A stretch of DNA of 64,000 nt from Aureobasidium sp. EXF-3400 (taxonomy: Eukaryota > Ascomycota > Dothideomycetes > Dothideales > Saccotheciaceae): contig SWBL01000094.1 of the NCBI GenBank assembly GCA_024195585.1, positions 88,295 to 152,294 of the forward strand, read 5' to 3'. The position numbers and the translations under genes were made by a program. Positions 22,648 through 33,700 of the stretch are shown in pieces. Every line of letters starts with the position of its first letter. The stretch's first letter is position 1. A model generated the notes under the pieces. It searched no databases. It had not been told where the DNA came from and was given only the letters and a program-made list of their open reading frames with translations.

Positions 22648-24308
22648 TGTGCAGTGCAGGGCAGCCAGCTTTATACATGTAGGGTTGGTAGGAGGTTGAG
22701 AAGTAGGTTGAGGTTGAGAGGCGAGGTGAGAGGCTGCTGCTAAGCTACTGCTTATACCGTAATCCAGACGGTATGCGAAGGTGTCAAGTTGTATGGGCGT
22801 GTTCCAGAAACTGAGTGGGGGGGTGCTCTGGCCTTCTTGTAGTTCTCAGGGTATAGGACCGGTAGATTGATGTTGAGACTTAAGGTACCCGGCAAACAAA
22901 CAGCTACGTGGTTGGCTGAAATCTCCGCACTGTCAGAAAGCGCTAGGAGGGCGCTGCGACCGCCAGTATATTTTTCGATCCATCGTCCCGAGATGTTGGT
23001 GGGCCTTCCTCGGTGTTGAAGAGTCATAGACGGCCCGGCGGTGTGAGCACTGAATAAGCACGATTAGCCGGTTTGGACCACGAGACTTGGCACACTTGAC
23101 CCATTTGTGGTTAGCAAAGCAGTTCGGCTATGTGTTCGGCTTGGGTATCTTCCGCAGTGAGCTCGAAGACACGAGCAAGTCTGAGATTTCTCACGTAAAA
23201 CAGGGCCCATTTTTTACTGCGCCCGCGGCAGGAGAAAGGGTCCAGTACGTTTCGGAAGGGCCATCGAGGTCGCGATCCTTTACTCCATGAAGCCTTGCAT
23301 CCAGAAGTCGAGTTTTGGGGCACAGTTTCTCTACTTGTTGTGTTTCTGACTCGCGTTTCAAGATGGTTGCTACCCTGTGCCCCTGTAACATGTCCATCTT
23401 GATACGACGCCTAACGTGCAATCTCCTGTTGCGCGACATCAGACAATGGTGGAGTACAGGGCTGGTCGTCGACCTCTTACAGCCGGCTGGGCGGCATCAT
23501 TTCACCATTTGCTTCGGGAGATGCAGGGAGATGGCATTGCTTGAGAGGTTAGGATCAACGGGCTAAGCTCCAACGTGACCGCTTGACTCGCGACGGTAGT
23601 TCGTCGGACCAAGACAAATCCGAGGGTTTCTTTGCGACTTCACATGAAAATTGCCTGTGTCGTCATAAGACCCACGCTCTGTGGATACCCTCCGCAGAAT
23701 TTGATGCTTCAAATATCATCAAATGCCATCATTCCGCCTGGAGCCAGACACTATCTGTTGAGCTTGACATGGCTCGCGGGCCGCAGAAAACATATTGCGA
23801 CCCAGATTGACGACATGGTGGGATTCAAGCGATGGGGGACATACGTGGGGACTCTACTAGATCAGCATACCAGCACTTTGCAAAAGGTATAATAAATCCA
23901 CCAGCCACCGGTAGTAACGCGCCAATTGGCTGCGCTTGAGGGAATATGACGTCGAGGCAACAACTCTTGTTTCGCGCGCGCGCACATGAACGAGATAGGG
24001 AGGTGGACATGTGGATGCGATGCAAGCGTTGGAAGCGCGATAGGCCAGCAGGTACGGCAGAAGCTGACCACCAAAAAGATGTTGAGCACATCAAATGTAA
24101 CTCTGCACCACCCTGGGAATTCGGACCCATGCCGGAGCTTGGACTAGGGATTCTAGTAAAATTTAGAGCTTGGCGAGAATGTTCAAGAGGCGGGACGTTG
24201 TGAAGAAGGTCGGCTCGAGAAGGAATCTCGTATGCTCGTACTGCGGTCCATATCTGGTGACGGGGATAACACTTTTAGAATCGATACGGGATTTGTGCTT
24301 GGCGAGAT
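22648..24308. other. Intergenic region, 1.7 kb, no supported gene
   Basis: No frame longer than about 103 residues occurs and none has family resemblance. A short alternating purine/pyrimidine tract (CGCGCGCGCGCAC, around 23975) is the only simple repeat. It includes the upstream region of the small minus-strand gene and the 3' flank of the methyltransferase gene. Confidence 0.4.
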
Positions 24309-25661
24309 CTATGACTTTGATTGCCAACAGTCGGTATGATTGAATTTGAGGACTTGGTTGCCCCACGACCACCAACCGGCCACAAGATGTCTCGCAAAGC
24401 ACTCGAGAATGCGTTGTTTTGTTGATGTTGACGTTTGGCTGATCGCGAAGCGTTCGAACAGCGGCTTCAAACAAGGCTTTCGCGAGTGCAGATCAGCGAG
24501 ACCGACTATGACCCTTCGTTCGACCTTGGAACCGTGGGTCAAGTTGACGTGTTGATCACTTCTTCTTGGGTCATGCTTCCGCCCGACAAGGAGCACTTCG
24601 TACGGTTTCCTCCAGAGAGCATCCAGAGACGAGACAGGCTCTCCCTCGGTTGTTGTCTTGATCCACAACCATTCTTCTTCCAGCTGCACGTCCCAGCTGT
24701 CGAACAGACCGTCCTCTCCCAGTACAAGATCTTGGACCGCTGGTTTGTTGGTGATCCAAATGGCAATCACACCCTCGTTGGCCAGGAGAACATCAATGTC
24801 CATCTCGAAGATCAGCTGCCTGATATCCCATACGGTTGGGGAGACTTGATAGGCTGCTCTTCCTGATTTCTCAGTACGCCTGACAGAAGCGTTAGGCCAG
24901 GGTGGGTCCATCACGATCACATCGAATTGTCGAGGCGTATCAAGTTGCTCTGCGACATCCTTAACGGCCATGTGAAAGGAGCGCGAACTCGAGCAATCGC
25001 CAAGATACCAGGCAGCACCCGGTGGAACGTGAAAGCTGGCAGGCTTCTGCATGGATGTTGAAGACAACTCGAGGTCACGAGTCACATCCGACCAGTTGTT
25101 CAGGTACTTCGGCCAGGGGGAAGTTTCACGCAGGGGTTCACCTTCATACTGCTCATCATTCACATGTCTCCAGCTAAAGGTATATGAAGGTGCATCGGAC
25201 GAGAGTTGGTGTAGAAGATCGTCCCTGACTGACTCGGCATCTGGCAAAGGATTACGGGTCTTGCGCTTCTGTGGCAAAGAGTGTCCTGGCTGTGAGGCGA
25301 CAGTGCGTGGTAGATACCAAGGACCGGAGTAATTTTGGCGGATGTCGTCCAGAGAAGAAGAGATCAGTTGGGCATACAAATCATCATTTTCGGTGGCCAT
25401 TTTTTGGCGCAGCTTTTGGTGGGCGGCCTCTGATTTTGGCTCATGATTGGGAAATGGAGCTGTTCGAGGACTGCACGAGATGAGGGATGAGGTTGAAAGT
25501 CGAGGAGAGAATCGCTGGGCATCGGCGATGGAGGTTGGTATATCAATCAGGGCGACCCTGTCTGTTGAATACAGGATGCATGATGGCAGCGACGGTGGGC
25601 TCGGTGACAGATTAGAAGTGTTGGACTGCTTGTCTGGCACGTCGCTTGATGGTGAGAGCAT
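24309..25661 (-). CDS. MT-A70 family adenine methyltransferase, METTL4-like
   Basis: An intronless 450-residue protein. The S-adenosylmethionine-dependent MT-A70 domain spans about residues 215-440 and has the catalytic motif DPPW (FDVIVMDPPWPN). It is followed by the family blocks ANEGVIAIWITNK, EEEWLWIKTTTEGEP, RKPYEVLLVGRK, then SRKPCLKPLFERF and the terminal ECFARHLVAGWWSWGNQVLKF. The order and the WGNxVLKF ending match METTL4 rather than METTL3/METTL14. METTL4 proteins methylate adenine in snRNA or DNA, and which substrate applies here cannot be read from sequence. The first ~190 residues are Ser/Pro-rich and less conserved. The upstream region is shared with the divergent carrier gene at 26214. 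Confidence 0.9.
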   Translation of the reverse strand: MLSPSSDVPDKQSNTSNLSPSPPSLPSCILYSTDRVALIDIPTSIADAQRFSPRLSTSSLISCSPRTAPFPNHEPKSEAAHQKLRQKMATENDDLYAQLISSSLDDIRQNYSGPWYLPRTVASQPGHSLPQKRKTRNPLPDAESVRDDLLHQLSSDAPSYTFSWRHVNDEQYEGEPLRETSPWPKYLNNWSDVTRDLELSSTSMQKPASFHVPPGAAWYLGDCSSSRSFHMAVKDVAEQLDTPRQFDVIVMDPPWPNASVRRTEKSGRAAYQVSPTVWDIRQLIFEMDIDVLLANEGVIAIWITNKPAVQDLVLGEDGLFDSWDVQLEEEWLWIKTTTEGEPVSSLDALWRKPYEVLLVGRKHDPRRSDQHVNLTHGSKVERRVIVGLADLHSRKPCLKPLFERFAISQTSTSTKQRILECFARHLVAGWWSWGNQVLKFNHTDCWQSKS

Positions 25662-26213
25662 TCTGACCGCGTTCTTCCAGATTTTGAGTGAGATGTAGAA
25701 GAATATGAATTTTGTGATGCACAGACGAGTTCAACACGACGGGGAATATGCAAAGACCAGTCGAGTCCCACGACGTTGTTGGAACAAAACCAGTTGCAGA
25801 TAAAGGGCCAATATAGATCCAAGTCGAAGACGCTGGATATCGAAAGCTGATGATATTGACAGTGTTGGTGTTGGACCTTGGTGGTGTTGTTGGTTGCCGT
25901 TGTTGGAGGAGCGGGACTTGAGTCGGTCTAGAATTGCAAAAGACCTCGGCTCACGGTGATGCGGGCACGTCGGGAAGCGTCAGAGGGCGCGCTTTCTCTC
26001 TCCACATCAGAGACAAAGACTCTGGTCATCATTCTGCTTGGATGCATACCACCTATTATTGACGCTTCTCACGTGCCGCCCTCCTACGATCCTACCATTG
26101 CTCTGACTACTCTCTTCTGCGCCCGACTCGCTCTTCCACATCCTCGAATAGAAGCCGTCTCTGCCGAATGACTGGCTACACCCCGCAAGACACAGACGAG
26201 TCCTTTTGAATTC
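25662..26213. promoter_or_regulatory. Divergent promoter between METTL4-like and LEU5-type genes
   Basis: 552 bp separate the two divergent start codons. The stretch holds no supported gene. The sequence before 26214 has pyrimidine-rich runs typical of a fungal core promoter. Confidence 0.4.
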
Positions 26214-27415
26214 ATGCCGGCGAGCCTCGCCATCACCGGCACCCATGCCCCGGATCACACCACGGAATCGCGCCGTATGACATCTTCTTCACCACCGCAG
26301 ACGAAAGCCCCGGTCAACAAGCAGAGCTGGGACTATGTCATGCGCAGCGGCTTGGCCGGTGGTATAGCCGGATGCGCTGTACGTCATAACACCTCTGACC
26401 CAAATACTCTCGCTAACCTCTTGTATAGGCAAAGACAGTTGTCGGCCCGCTAGACCGCGTCAAGATCCTCTTCCAGGCTTCAAGTCCTCAGTATGCAAAG
26501 TACACGGGTTCATGGTTTGGCTTCTTCCGTGCCATGCGCGACATCCACACAAACGAGGGCACCCGAGGCCTCTTCCGTGGCCATTCAGCAACTTTGCTCC
26601 GTATCTTTCCCTACGCCGGTATCAAGTTTCTTGCATACGAGCAGATTCGCGCCCGCATCATCCCAACCAAAGACAAGGAGACGCCCATTCGTCGCCTTCT
26701 CAGCGGCAGCTTGGCTGGTACCTTGTCTGTCTGCTTCACATATCCCCTCGAGGTCATCCGCGTACGGTTAGCCTTCGAGACAAAAACACAACACAAGACC
26801 AGTTTAAGAGAAATCTGCAAAACAATCTACCATGAACAACCGCCGCCTGTCGGCTCAGCCACTCAACATATAGATACACCTTCTGTCGCCCGCGCCGCTA
26901 CCTCGTCCGTCTCCGCAACCTCCGCCGCCTTGAACCGAGCCACACCTGCCTCGGGCATGGTCAATTTCTTCAGAGGCTTCACACCCACCCTCTGGGGTAT
27001 GCTTCCATACGCTGGCTGCTCCTTCCTCACCCACGATACAGCAGGCGACTTTATGCGACGCCCAGGCCTAGCAAAATACACCACACTCCCCGAATCCGAA
27101 TCCTCGACTAAGCGCGATCCCAACAAGCCTGCGCCGCTCAAGTACTGGGCAGAGCTCGCAACTGGTGGTTTCGCTGGTTTCGTATCACAAACTGTGTCAT
27201 ACCCGCTAGAAGTCATACGCAGGCGCATGCAAGTAGGCGGTGTGGTAGGTGACGGCCATCGTTTGGGTATGATGGAGGTTGCTGGACGCATCTACCGCGA
27301 CACTGGCTTCAAAGGCTTTTTCGTAGGTCTAGGCGTCGGTTACATCAAAGTCATCCCCATGGTCGCCACAAGTTTCTTTGCCTACGAGAGAGCCAAGCTT
27401 GCACTCGGCATCTGA
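26214..27415 (+). CDS. Mitochondrial carrier, LEU5/SLC25A42-like coenzyme A transporter
   Basis: Two exons, 26214..26378 and 26429..27415, encode 383 residues. Three mitochondrial carrier repeats are present, each with the P-x-[DE]-x-x-[KR] signature: GPLDRVKILFQ, YPLEVIRVRL and YPLEVIRRRM. The inner-membrane protein carries six predicted helices. The LEU5 subfamily is suggested by YVMRSGLAGGIAGCAAKTVV, GTRGLFRGHSATLLRIFPYAG and the third-repeat ending GYIKVIPMVATSFFAYE. In yeast LEU5 supports coenzyme A accumulation in the matrix. A long, poorly conserved insert lies between repeat 2 helices (about residues 200-240). A second in-frame ATG at 26278 could be the start, and the longer form is preferred only as the first ATG. 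Confidence 0.9.
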
Positions 27416-28543
27416 TGAAAATGCGTTTTCCTGTTTGATCCCCGTCAAGCCACATGACTTTTGGGCTGACTTGTGCATTCTGGCGTTTCGGGCATGAGCG
27501 ATGTTAGTGCAGCATTTGGGTTTCTGCTGTTTCTTTGGTTTCGTCTTTCCAGGGCGTATGAGGATATCTGCTGCTTCCATAGATGATCAAGATCTAGATC
27601 GGACAACAAGTCAAACACGTTCACACGAAACACGTTGCCGACTCTGTAGTCTGCCATCTGTTTTACCCACATCACACCATCCCCTACTGACCAAAGACAC
27701 ACGTCTGCTGTCAAAACGCGCAAGCTATGGACAATCGATTATTCAAGTGGAGTTGCGCGACTTCTGTTCCGTACTCGCGTCGCCCTTCTCCTTTCCGTGC
27801 TTTCCACATCTGAAACTTGAAACAGACCGCCCACAAGACGTATCTCCTTTCACCCTTCCAGAATGCCAGTATCTAGTATCCACTATTGACATTCACGTGC
27901 TAATTGATAAATCGCTATCTCGAAGTACTCGATGGCCCATGCTTTCAAATCAGCCCCCTGAAACACACCAGAAAGCTTGACTCTTTTCCAGCCTCTAACC
28001 CTGCATCTGCACATGTTTCCTCGTACCCGGGTACCTTGACATGAGGAGAAACGGATGGTGCTTCAAGAATTATGCGCAGCTTCTAGAAGCATGTTTGTCA
28101 ATGACTCTTGCGAAAGGTGAGATTCACTGAAACAGACAGGTGTAACAGCTAGTAATAAGGGTGTCAAAATCGCTTCACACACCGTTCGACTATCTCCACT
28201 GCATCGCAAACATGTTCTCGAGAAGAGCGGAGCTGAAGGTGTGTTTCGAATCGTCTTGGTCTTCTTGGATATAGATTGAAAATTGAGGGCTCTTGGATTG
28301 GTCGGAAAGAGACGGTACACAGGCATCAGGTTGAGAGTCGAGTCAAGCAGCTACTCGCTGTCTGACCTTTCACGTCGAATTCCATGCTCTGTACCCTCAT
28401 CTTCCACCGTCCTTCTGGAGAAAGGACATGGCCTCTTTCCAATCACCAACGCACGTAGAAACAGCACTCCAAAGATCAACGAAAATGCAAGTATTGATTT
28501 CATAACTTCATCCTCATACTCTTCCTCTTCTTTCTCAACGCGT
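27416..28543. other. Intergenic region, 1.1 kb, no supported gene
   Basis: Frames of up to about 159 residues occur on either strand without ATG support, domain resemblance or splice coherence. It probably holds 3' untranslated regions of the two convergent genes on either side. Confidence 0.4.
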
Positions 28544-28882
28544 TTACTCCTTCTTAGCCGAGATAGCACCCTCCTTCTCCATACCCTCACAACCAGAAAG
28601 TCTTCCAGCCACCTCTTCAACCTTACCGTAGCCATCGGTAGCGGGATCGCGGTTCTGGGATGCGGCCTTCATGGCATCGATGCCGCTTGACTTGTCGGTC
28701 TCGCCGCTTTGTTGCCATGCTGCGTTGCCGGTTACGTTGCCGATGACGCCCTGGGAGGTGTGTTAGATGAGGGGGTCTAGAGGGAAGGTGAGAGGAAGAG
28801 TAAGACATACCTCTGCGGCTCCCTTGACGTATTGCAAGTGGCTGGCGATGAGGCCGGGTTGTTGCTGCTGGTTGTCCGACAT
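28544..28882 (-). CDS. CsbD-like stress-response protein
   Basis: Two exons, 28811..28882 and 28544..28750, separated by a 60-nt intron with a GTATGT donor, give 92 residues. The protein has the CsbD pattern: YVKGAAEGVIGNVTG, then AWQQSGETDKSSGIDAMKAA and a second half GYGKVEEVAGRLSGCEGMEKEG, ending SAKKE. Such small hydrophilic Gly/Lys/Glu-rich proteins are induced by stress in bacteria and fungi, and a fungal member was described as binding cruciform DNA. The protein is probably soluble. The splice is well supported because the motif runs across the junction. Confidence 0.88.
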
Positions 28883-29342
28883 TGTGATATATGTGGTGTA
28901 GTTGGTTTGAGTCTGGAGTATTGCTTTGTGATTGTCTTTTGCAGTGATGTGTGAGAGAGAAGGCAAAGAGTGTGGTGGTCAGCTTTATTGATATGAGCAT
29001 CGATGGTAAGCGTCATCGACGTCATGCTGCACAAGCGCCACTCTTCTGAATCTGGGGGAAATGCTCAACTTTGTGCAGTGATCATAAATAATACAAGGAC
29101 AACCCTATTCTTCTCGCAATCTCGCGTTCTTCTCTTTCTGTGCGCTATGGTATTTGGTGCTATTGACTCCATTTATTGAATACGATGATCAGAGTATTGT
29201 AATCACCGAGCAGCCGATATGCTCACGTAAACACAAAATGTCTATATCCGAGAGACTTCAGGTAGGTCTTTCTTAAAACCGCATCTTGTCATTCTCGCAA
29301 AGAAAGAACTACCAAACATAACTTCAATCGACCAATTCGACG
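28883..29342. promoter_or_regulatory. Divergent promoter between CsbD-like and membrane protein genes
   Basis: 460 bp separate two divergent start codons. No gene is seen. The half next to 28883 contains repeated TTTG/GTTTG units, probably the 5' leader of the CsbD-like gene. Confidence 0.35.
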
Positions 29343-29877
29343 ATGAAAGGCGATTGCCTGGCCAGAAGAGCCATCTTGTTCGTCACCTTCATCATAACAG
29401 CTACAATCCTATACGGCGTCACCACCAGATTCTTATTTACAGCTCCCAACTACGATGATGTGAGCATTGATCCTGAAGGAGGGAGTTACTATGACTACGG
29501 CTCAAAGATCGCTGCTGCTGTCTGGAAAGGCGCTGGTCATTGGATTGGGATGGCTGAGCCTAGTCCGACCAACGTCACTGTCATTTTAGCAGCAACCAGT
29601 GACGATGCAATGGAGAAATGGCAAGAACAGGAACTTTCGACAGAGAGCGATGAACCGGACTCGGATCCAACTTTGGCGGCTCAATCCAAACAAGAGAACG
29701 TATCAAGGACACAAAGACTGCGGTCTCGCCGTGGATACTTGCAACCAGATCTTCATTGACGGTGGTCATCAGCATACTACAAATGCTGTTACACGACCTA
29801 ACCTCTTCCCCAACAACACCACCATTGCTTCTGTTCTCCAAGATCGCACCGCCCCCGAACATCACATCATCATGTAA
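29343..29877 (+). CDS. Putative single-pass membrane protein, function unknown
   Basis: The best model has exons 29343..29699 and 29749..29877 with a 49-nt intron (GTATCA donor, ACCAG acceptor), giving 161 residues. Without splicing the frame would stop at 29759. Residues 8-30 form one hydrophobic segment (AILFVTFIITATILYGV) after a short basic N-terminus, so a type II membrane or secretory-pathway protein is likely. A conserved-looking strand, NVTVILAATSDDAMEKW, follows. The second exon, IFIDGGHQ... to HHIIM, is less convincing. An alternative splice from within the second exon to an acceptor near 29952 would replace the end with EYEGYMFSIEETFEL. I do not recognise a family. This may be a real small gene or the remnant of a longer one. 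Confidence 0.4.
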
Positions 29878-30351
29878 CGCAATATCGACATACCTGGAGC
29901 ACGACTGACGCTACCCTCGATAACTTGCATTTCTATGCTGTTTTACAACAGGCGAGTACGAGGGCTACATGTTCTCGATCGAAGAGACCTTCGAGTTATC
30001 CTTTTCGCACATCACGTCTCTTTCAGGACGAGCAATTTAAGTTGTGTGTCTGAGCACTTCTCAACACTTCGACCATGGAGAAAATCGAAGAAGAACGACA
30101 TGAAGCGAATGAGACTACAACAGCAATCCCGTCGCAACTCAGAGCTGAATACTTCTGCGATCAAACATGAAAAACTTCCAACAAAGCCATATTCCTACCA
30201 TCATTCCACCTCTCAATATCGCCACAACTCAGACCCAGCCACCGCCGAAAACTCCCTCAAACCTCCCAACTCTCCACCCCAGCACCTCCAATCGCCGCCT
30301 TTCTATCCAACCTTTATATTCCTCCTAGAATCTGTCACTCATACACAAAAA

Positions 30352-30469
30352 GCTGTGGTGGTGTAGTGGCTATCACATCCCAAAAGATCTTTGTACACGT
30401 GGCACTTAACTGTGCACAAGGGTGGCAAAGATATACGGAAGGTCGCAGGTTTGAATCCTGCCCATGGTG
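30352..30469 (+). tRNA. tRNA-like gene with abnormal anticodon region (intron-containing or pseudogene)
   Basis: The acceptor stem closes (GCTGTGG with CCATGGT, three G-U pairs). The D arm has an A-box match TGGTGTAGTGG with GTG/CAC pairing. The T arm is perfect (GCAGG-TTTGAAT-CCTGC) and matches the B box. At 118 nt the gene is about 45 nt longer than a tRNA. The excess sits where the anticodon arm should be and forms its own hairpin (ATCTTTG pairs with CAAAGAT, and inside it GCAC with GTGC). A normal five-pair anticodon stem with T33 could not be found, so no isotype is given; the flanks (CACATCC and ACGGAAGGTC) resemble fungal Val or Glu tRNAs. It is either an intron-containing tRNA or a disrupted, SINE-like copy. 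Confidence 0.5.
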
Positions 30470-30471
30470 TT

Positions 30472-30527
30472 CGTCTTCCTCCTTGTGGGTTCTGATTCAT
30501 TCACAAAGAGGAAGATGTCTTTTTTTT
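30472..30527 (+). terminator. Hairpin plus T8 tract downstream of tRNA-like gene
   Basis: Arms CTTCCTC-C-TTGTG (30475-30487) and CACAA-A-GAGGAAG (30502-30514) form a 12-pair stem with one mismatch. A run of eight T at 30520-30527 follows. Runs of four or more T end RNA polymerase III transcripts. The next bases are GCTGG, the same sequence that follows the T-run of the SINE candidates at 5718 and 63345. Confidence 0.5.
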
Positions 30528-30534
30528 GCTGGGG

Positions 30535-31475
30535 TTTGCTGAGGGAGCGTGGTACTTGGTTGGATGTGTGTATGAATAGGAGAGTCTCTGTTTTTTTGAT
30601 CACTGAGATGTTTATGAGTTATTGGGCTTTTGACCTTTCTTGTTCGGTTTATGTTGTGTACTTATCTATACGTCTAAGTTTCTTCCGTAACACTTTGCTC
30701 TGTATCCTTCTGCGCAAGAAGTATGACTCTTGGCTCTAAGTCTCGTTCTTGTGGTTCCCCCTGCCTCTAACTATCTCCTTCCTGAGATTTGAAAACTAAA
30801 AGCATATCTAGAAGTAGTATACTTATCTTCTACTCAATTGTGAATGTACCCATTTTTCTTCGATTACCGAAGATAAGAGAACCTCAACGTATCCAACCCT
30901 AGGTAGTCTGAACAGACTACTATTGTTCTTGTCGCTACAGTTGGTTGAAACTTACCATATCTATCGTTAGATCGCAGATGAATGAAGAACTTCAGAAAAG
31001 CAAGCAGATACAACAGTCCGGACATGGAATTTCAAGCCACGTAAGGAACCAAGTTGACGAAGAGATAACACATCACTTGCTCATGGTAAGTGTATACATT
31101 AATCAAACGTAAGGACAGACATAAGAGGTCAATTTGTAAGGAAGTCTTTTTTTTTTTTTGGCGGGGCTTTTGAGTGACCGAGAATGTAAACAAGTTGGAT
31201 CAAGCTACGAAGAGAACACCACAGGGAGATCTGAGAAGATTCATTGATGGACTATCTATTTAACTGGTAGAGGCATTATGTTAGAAGTAGAGTTGGAGAG
31301 CGTAAGCTCAAGTACTAGATATGAAAGATTGGCTTTCTGGTTCGCTCACTTGTTCATAGTGAATTGTGGCTCAGAGAGCACAAAAAGATATGATGATATG
31401 CCTGCCTTGAAAGGCAGCTGACAGGGCCCTTGCGAAAGCTGCTTGTCGGGCCCATATTGACCGATGTGAAGTTTG
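30535..31475. other. Intergenic region, about 0.95 kb, no supported gene
   Basis: No supported gene. It contains a homopolymer of 13 T at 31147-31159. The rest is A/T-rich compared with the flanking coding sequence. Confidence 0.4.
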
Positions 31476-32953
31476 TCAGATTGGAGCGAGGTTCCGGACC
31501 TTCTTCATATCCCTCGAAGCATTCTCATAGATTGTTACCTGGCTCTCTCGATATCCATGGTCTTTGACTTTAGCGAGGAGCAGGACTCTCAAATTAGGGA
31601 ACAGTAGTGCTTCCAGGCTCGTCAAAGTGTTCGGATCATGTTCACACAGGAGTGAACAGGCCATGAAACGACGACCAGCTGTTAGCGAGGATCTGGCAAG
31701 GAGGAATGTGTGATGGTGACACTATCGAAGTTCAAGCAAAGATCTTGGAGCAGTGGGAGCTTTGAGATCCAAACTATTAAATATTTGTCGGTAAGCCATG
31801 GATAGTCTTTTGAGGCATACGAATTCTCTCGCGTAGACGCCCAATATCTGCGCTCAAGATGACACTTCTGCAGCCTTGACAGTCGTGAGACATAATCCAT
31901 ATCTGCACGAGAAAACTCTCGGTGTTCATTGAACATGATCTTCAGGTTTGTGAGATTCGATAATCGGCTGATGGTTGGCAAGATACTGCCCAAGTTGTCG
32001 TCAATGCGGAGATCCAAATTAAGAAGAGTTTTTGGCAAGTCGGACAAAAGGGCCTTGATTGTAGATGCTTCGCCGCATATTCTCAGATCTTTGATGCTGG
32101 GGAATGGAGAAGCGCCGGTATTCTCTTGGTTGAAACGCTGCTGGAACTGAGCGTCGGCTAACCATCCATCTATATGGAGGAACTCAAGCAAAGGAAGACT
32201 TGAAAGCTGAATGAGCGCATCTGTAGATAGCGCATCTCTCAAGTCCAGATAGAGCTCCCGCAATCCAGTGCAGTGCTTAAGAAATTTGTTTCGAAGCGCA
32301 AAGGTTGTTGAAGAATGCCAGCTTTCAGTCCATGATAGTTCCTCAAGTTGGGCGATTGAACTCCCCTCCCATTCGAATACCTTGTTCATGATTCTGTTCT
32401 CAACGTAGTCCAGTCGAACGCGGCGCAGAGCTGGAAGACTCTGTAGGAATGTCAAAAACTGACCAGGTGTGACTCTACGTGTGTTAGGGCTTATAATGAT
32501 GAGTGTCTGGATCTGCGTATAGCACGTTGCCATCGTTTCTAGCATCGCCGTGTCGAGTTCGCAATTCGTTTGTCGTAGCGTATGCAGCCCCTCTTGTGAA
32601 TAGCGACGAAGTTGCATGGCCGACAGAGAATCCCGCCAGAATGAGAGGTCTGTGAGTAGCGGAAAGTTCAGCCCTTCGAACAGTTTCCAGGAGTGCTTGT
32701 CATCAAGGTCCCAGCAATAGATCATGTTGGCGTAGTGTTGGCGTCGTTCTGGTGTTCGAACTTTGACCAACATTTTCTGTGTCGATTCGCGCCATAGCAT
32801 GCCGATGCTGTCGTGATAACACGCTTTGCTCACTCGAATGACAGCGAACAGAAAGGCATCGTCTCCGTCAAGATAACCGAAGATCTCTTGTCTTAGTTCA
32901 GGCGGCAGGGCATCAAAGCTGGGGACGTCTTGACGCTGTGTAGAAAGAGACAT
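31476..32953 (-). CDS. F-box protein with leucine-rich-repeat-like region
   Basis: An F-box-like motif is at residues 11-50 (PSFDALPPELRQEIFGYL, then FAVIRVSKACYHDSI). The rest, to about residue 400, is a series of Leu-rich segments (LPALRRVRLDYVENR, GLRELYLDLRDAL, LPLLEFLHIDGWL, LLNLDLRIDD, LTNLKIMF) typical of fungal F-box/LRR substrate receptors of SCF ubiquitin ligases. I propose two exons, 31723..32953 and 31476..31678, joined through a 44-nt intron ending CTAACAG. This adds the segment LTSLEALLFPNLRVLLLAKVKD, which continues the Leu-rich pattern, and gives 477 residues. Without the splice the frame stops at 31682. The start at 32953 precedes the F-box closely; an in-frame codon further upstream would add a non-conserved leader. 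The substrate is unknown. Confidence 0.75.
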
Positions 32954-33700
32954 GTTGAAGGGTCTTTGGTCGAGGTGTCGATTGAGGCTGATGCGTGGTA
33001 GGGTTAAATTGCACGCGTCAATGTGGTAAGCATTTACCCTGACGATAAAGTCTGGTCGGTGAACAAAGGTGTGTGTTTTGTTCAATGGTCTGATTCAGGC
33101 TGCATACGAGTTGCGAAGTGATTGGACCAGGCGGAAGCTGATTTGTACACTGAAGTCGATGATCTGATGTCTCAACTCGATGGCACTGTTGAGTGCGAAT
33201 TGATTGCGAGTGATGGAGAGGTGGGCACGGGAGAACACGCGTCAAGGTTGAATTGCGCGCTTCTGAAAGGAATGCATTCAATGTTGAGGTGATGTCAAGT
33301 CAGTAAATCGATGCGAGTTGTGAAGGTGTTGTTTTGTCGAGTGAAGGTAGGAAACGATCGTTCGGAAGTCGCGAATGAGAATGATCAACGCTTTGGTGGC
33401 TGTGGCCGACGCGTTTGGCAGCGTTAGCAACGCGGAGTGTGTGTTTCAAACGATCGCGGAAAGTGGAGGAAACTGCGACGCAAGCTTGCAAGTCAACAAA
33501 ATCACTTTGGAATGGGAAACAAGATTGATGACAAAATGTCCAATTTGATGGATTAATGATTAAGTACTAAGCGTACATTGACCCCGTCCGTGGTATAGTG
33601 CAAGAGAAGAAAATGTAGGCAACAGAGAGATACGAAAGGTAAAATAAAAAGCTTCGTCAACACATCATACACAATCTTCCTTTTCCACAGATACACTCTC
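32954..33700. other. Intergenic region, about 750 bp
   Basis: It contains the upstream region of the F-box gene and the 3' flank of the GPI-anchored protein gene. No supported coding frame was found. Confidence 0.4.

Noticed and set aside
22648..24308. RIP-like decay of a transposon
   Set aside because: No strong AT-rich bias, inverted termini or transposase-like frame was visible by eye.
27501..27980. 159-codon open frame on the plus strand
   Set aside because: No ATG at its start, composition is untypical (Phe/Cys/His-rich), and it lies in the 3' flank of the carrier gene.
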